A DNA stretch of 64,000 nt, taken from contig CM036769.1 in assembly GCA_020796225.1 (NCBI GenBank), forward strand, positions 1,665,001 through 1,729,000. The letters are read 5' to 3'. The translations under genes and the position numbers were made by a program. The DNA is from Arion vulgaris. Lineage: Eukaryota; Mollusca; Gastropoda; Stylommatophora; Arionidae. The notes beneath the pieces are model-generated. The model was not told the DNA's origin and searched no databases. It was given only the letters and a program-made list of their open reading frames with translations. Positions 63,001 through 64,000 of the stretch are shown one piece after another; the stretch's first letter is position 1; every line of letters starts with the position of its first letter.

Positions 63001-64000
63001 AGCTCTAAGATCAGCAGGGCAATGGCTAGGACAGCTCTAAGTAGACAGCAGGGCAATGGCTAGGACAGCTCTAAGGCAACAGCAGGGCAATGGCTAGGAC
63101 AGCTCTAAGCAGGCATGCAGCAGGCAATGCTAGCAGCTCTACAGCTAAGACAGCAGGGCAATGGCTAGGACAGCTCTAAGCATGATAGCAGGGCAATGGC
63201 TAGGACAGCTCTAAGTAACAGCAGGGCAATGGCTAGGACAGCTCTAAGAGACAGCAGGGCAATGGCTAGGACAGCTCTAAGTATCAGATAGCAGGGCAAT
63301 GGCCAGGACAGCCTAAGTACATGATAGCAGGGCAATGGCTAGGACAGCTCTACATATGAAGCAGGGCAATGGCTAGGACAGCTCTAAGCATAGAGCAGGG
63401 GCAATGGCTATTAGGACAGCACTCTCAGCAGGCAATGCTAGGACAGCTCTAAGAGACAGCAGGGCAATGGCTAGACAGCTCTAAGTCAGACAGCAGGGGC
63501 AATGGCTAGGACAGCTCTAAGTATGACAGCAGGGGCAATGGCTAGGACAGCTCTAAGACATGATCAGCAGGGGCAATGGCTAGGACAGCTCTAAGTACAG
63601 AAGCAGGGGCAATGGCTAGGACAGCTCTAAGTATGACAGAGGGCAATGGCTAGGACAGCTCTAAGCAGACAGCAGGGCAATGGCTAGGACAGCTCTAAGT
63701 ACACAGCAGGGGCAATGGCTAGACAGCTCTAAGTGACAGCAGGGCAATGGCTAGGACAGCTCTAAGTATTACAGCAGGGCAATGGCTAGGACAGCTCTAA
63801 GTAGAAGCAGGGCAATGGCTAGGACAGCTTAGCAGGCAATGTAGAAGCCTAAGAAGCAGGGCAATGGCTAGGACAGCTCTTAAGTAGAGTCAATAGCAGG
63901 GCAATGGCTAGGACAGCTCTAAGTATGACAGCAGGGGCAATGGCTAGGACAGCTCTGAATGACATGAAGCACAGCAGGCAATGGCTAGGACAGCTCTAAG
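60010..64000 (+). repeat. Indel-rich minisatellite, about 110 units, to window edge
   Basis: Core GCAGGGCAATGGCTAGGACA plus GCTCTAAG is strongly conserved. It is followed by a 3-9 base spacer that differs from unit to unit (TATGAC, CATGAC, TACA and so on) and frequent 1-3 base deletions in the core. The length-based copy estimate is about 110. The array continues past the right edge. The spacers are too short and the cores too variable for CRISPR. Confidence 0.93.

Noticed and set aside
60010..64000. Repeat-spacer pattern resembling a CRISPR array
   Set aside because: Spacers are 3-9 bases and cores vary by indels; there are no cas genes and the genome is eukaryotic.

Overview
The window is nuclear DNA from an animal. 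It holds one recognisable host gene in 14 small exons with GT/AG introns, buried in LINEs, SINEs and minisatellites. The mix of tRNA-headed SINEs, LINE 3' fragments and heavy tandem repetition suggests a lophotrochozoan, perhaps a mollusc. That placement is inference; no species can be named from the sequence alone.

Host gene: an IFT52 orthologue (intraflagellar transport, IFT-B core) runs on the + strand from about 16010 (ATG in a GCCGCCATGG context) to 50926 (TAG). The 14 exons total 1293 nt, exactly 431 codons including stop, so 430 aa. This is close to the vertebrate length of about 437 aa from memory. All splice phases are compatible and no exon contains a stop. The 1.3 kb of coding sequence is spread over 34.9 kb.

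Layout: 1-16 kb is intergenic, made of SINE copies, LINE fragments in both orientations (including reverse transcriptase pieces at 8.8-10.3 kb + and 12.7-14.7 kb -) and tandem arrays. 16-51 kb is IFT52, with introns filled by SINEs, LINE tails and arrays; the largest are 2.9 kb (50/38-bp units, intron 7) and 3.5 kb (72-bp units, intron 11). 51-60 kb is again LINE/SINE debris with short arrays. 60-64 kb is one indel-rich minisatellite running off the right edge. I found no other host gene and no true RNA gene.

The main pattern is that many minisatellites are short internal segments of LINE or SINE copies repeated in place. The element sequence continues across the array edges, and several unexpanded relatives of the same segment lie elsewhere in this window. 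Examples: 27-bp units inside a SINE (1-567), 26-bp inside a LINE (765-1050; single copy at 14975-15000), 33-bp inside a LINE (23281-23776; single copy near 27830), 61-bp (30588-30930; single copies near 19200 and 37150), and the 50/38-bp array of intron 7 (two-copy stage at 3368-3523). Several SINE and LINE families also share a GCAAAGAAGAAGAAG-like 3' end, suggesting shared LINE machinery. I use working names SINE-A to SINE-F; they are not database names.
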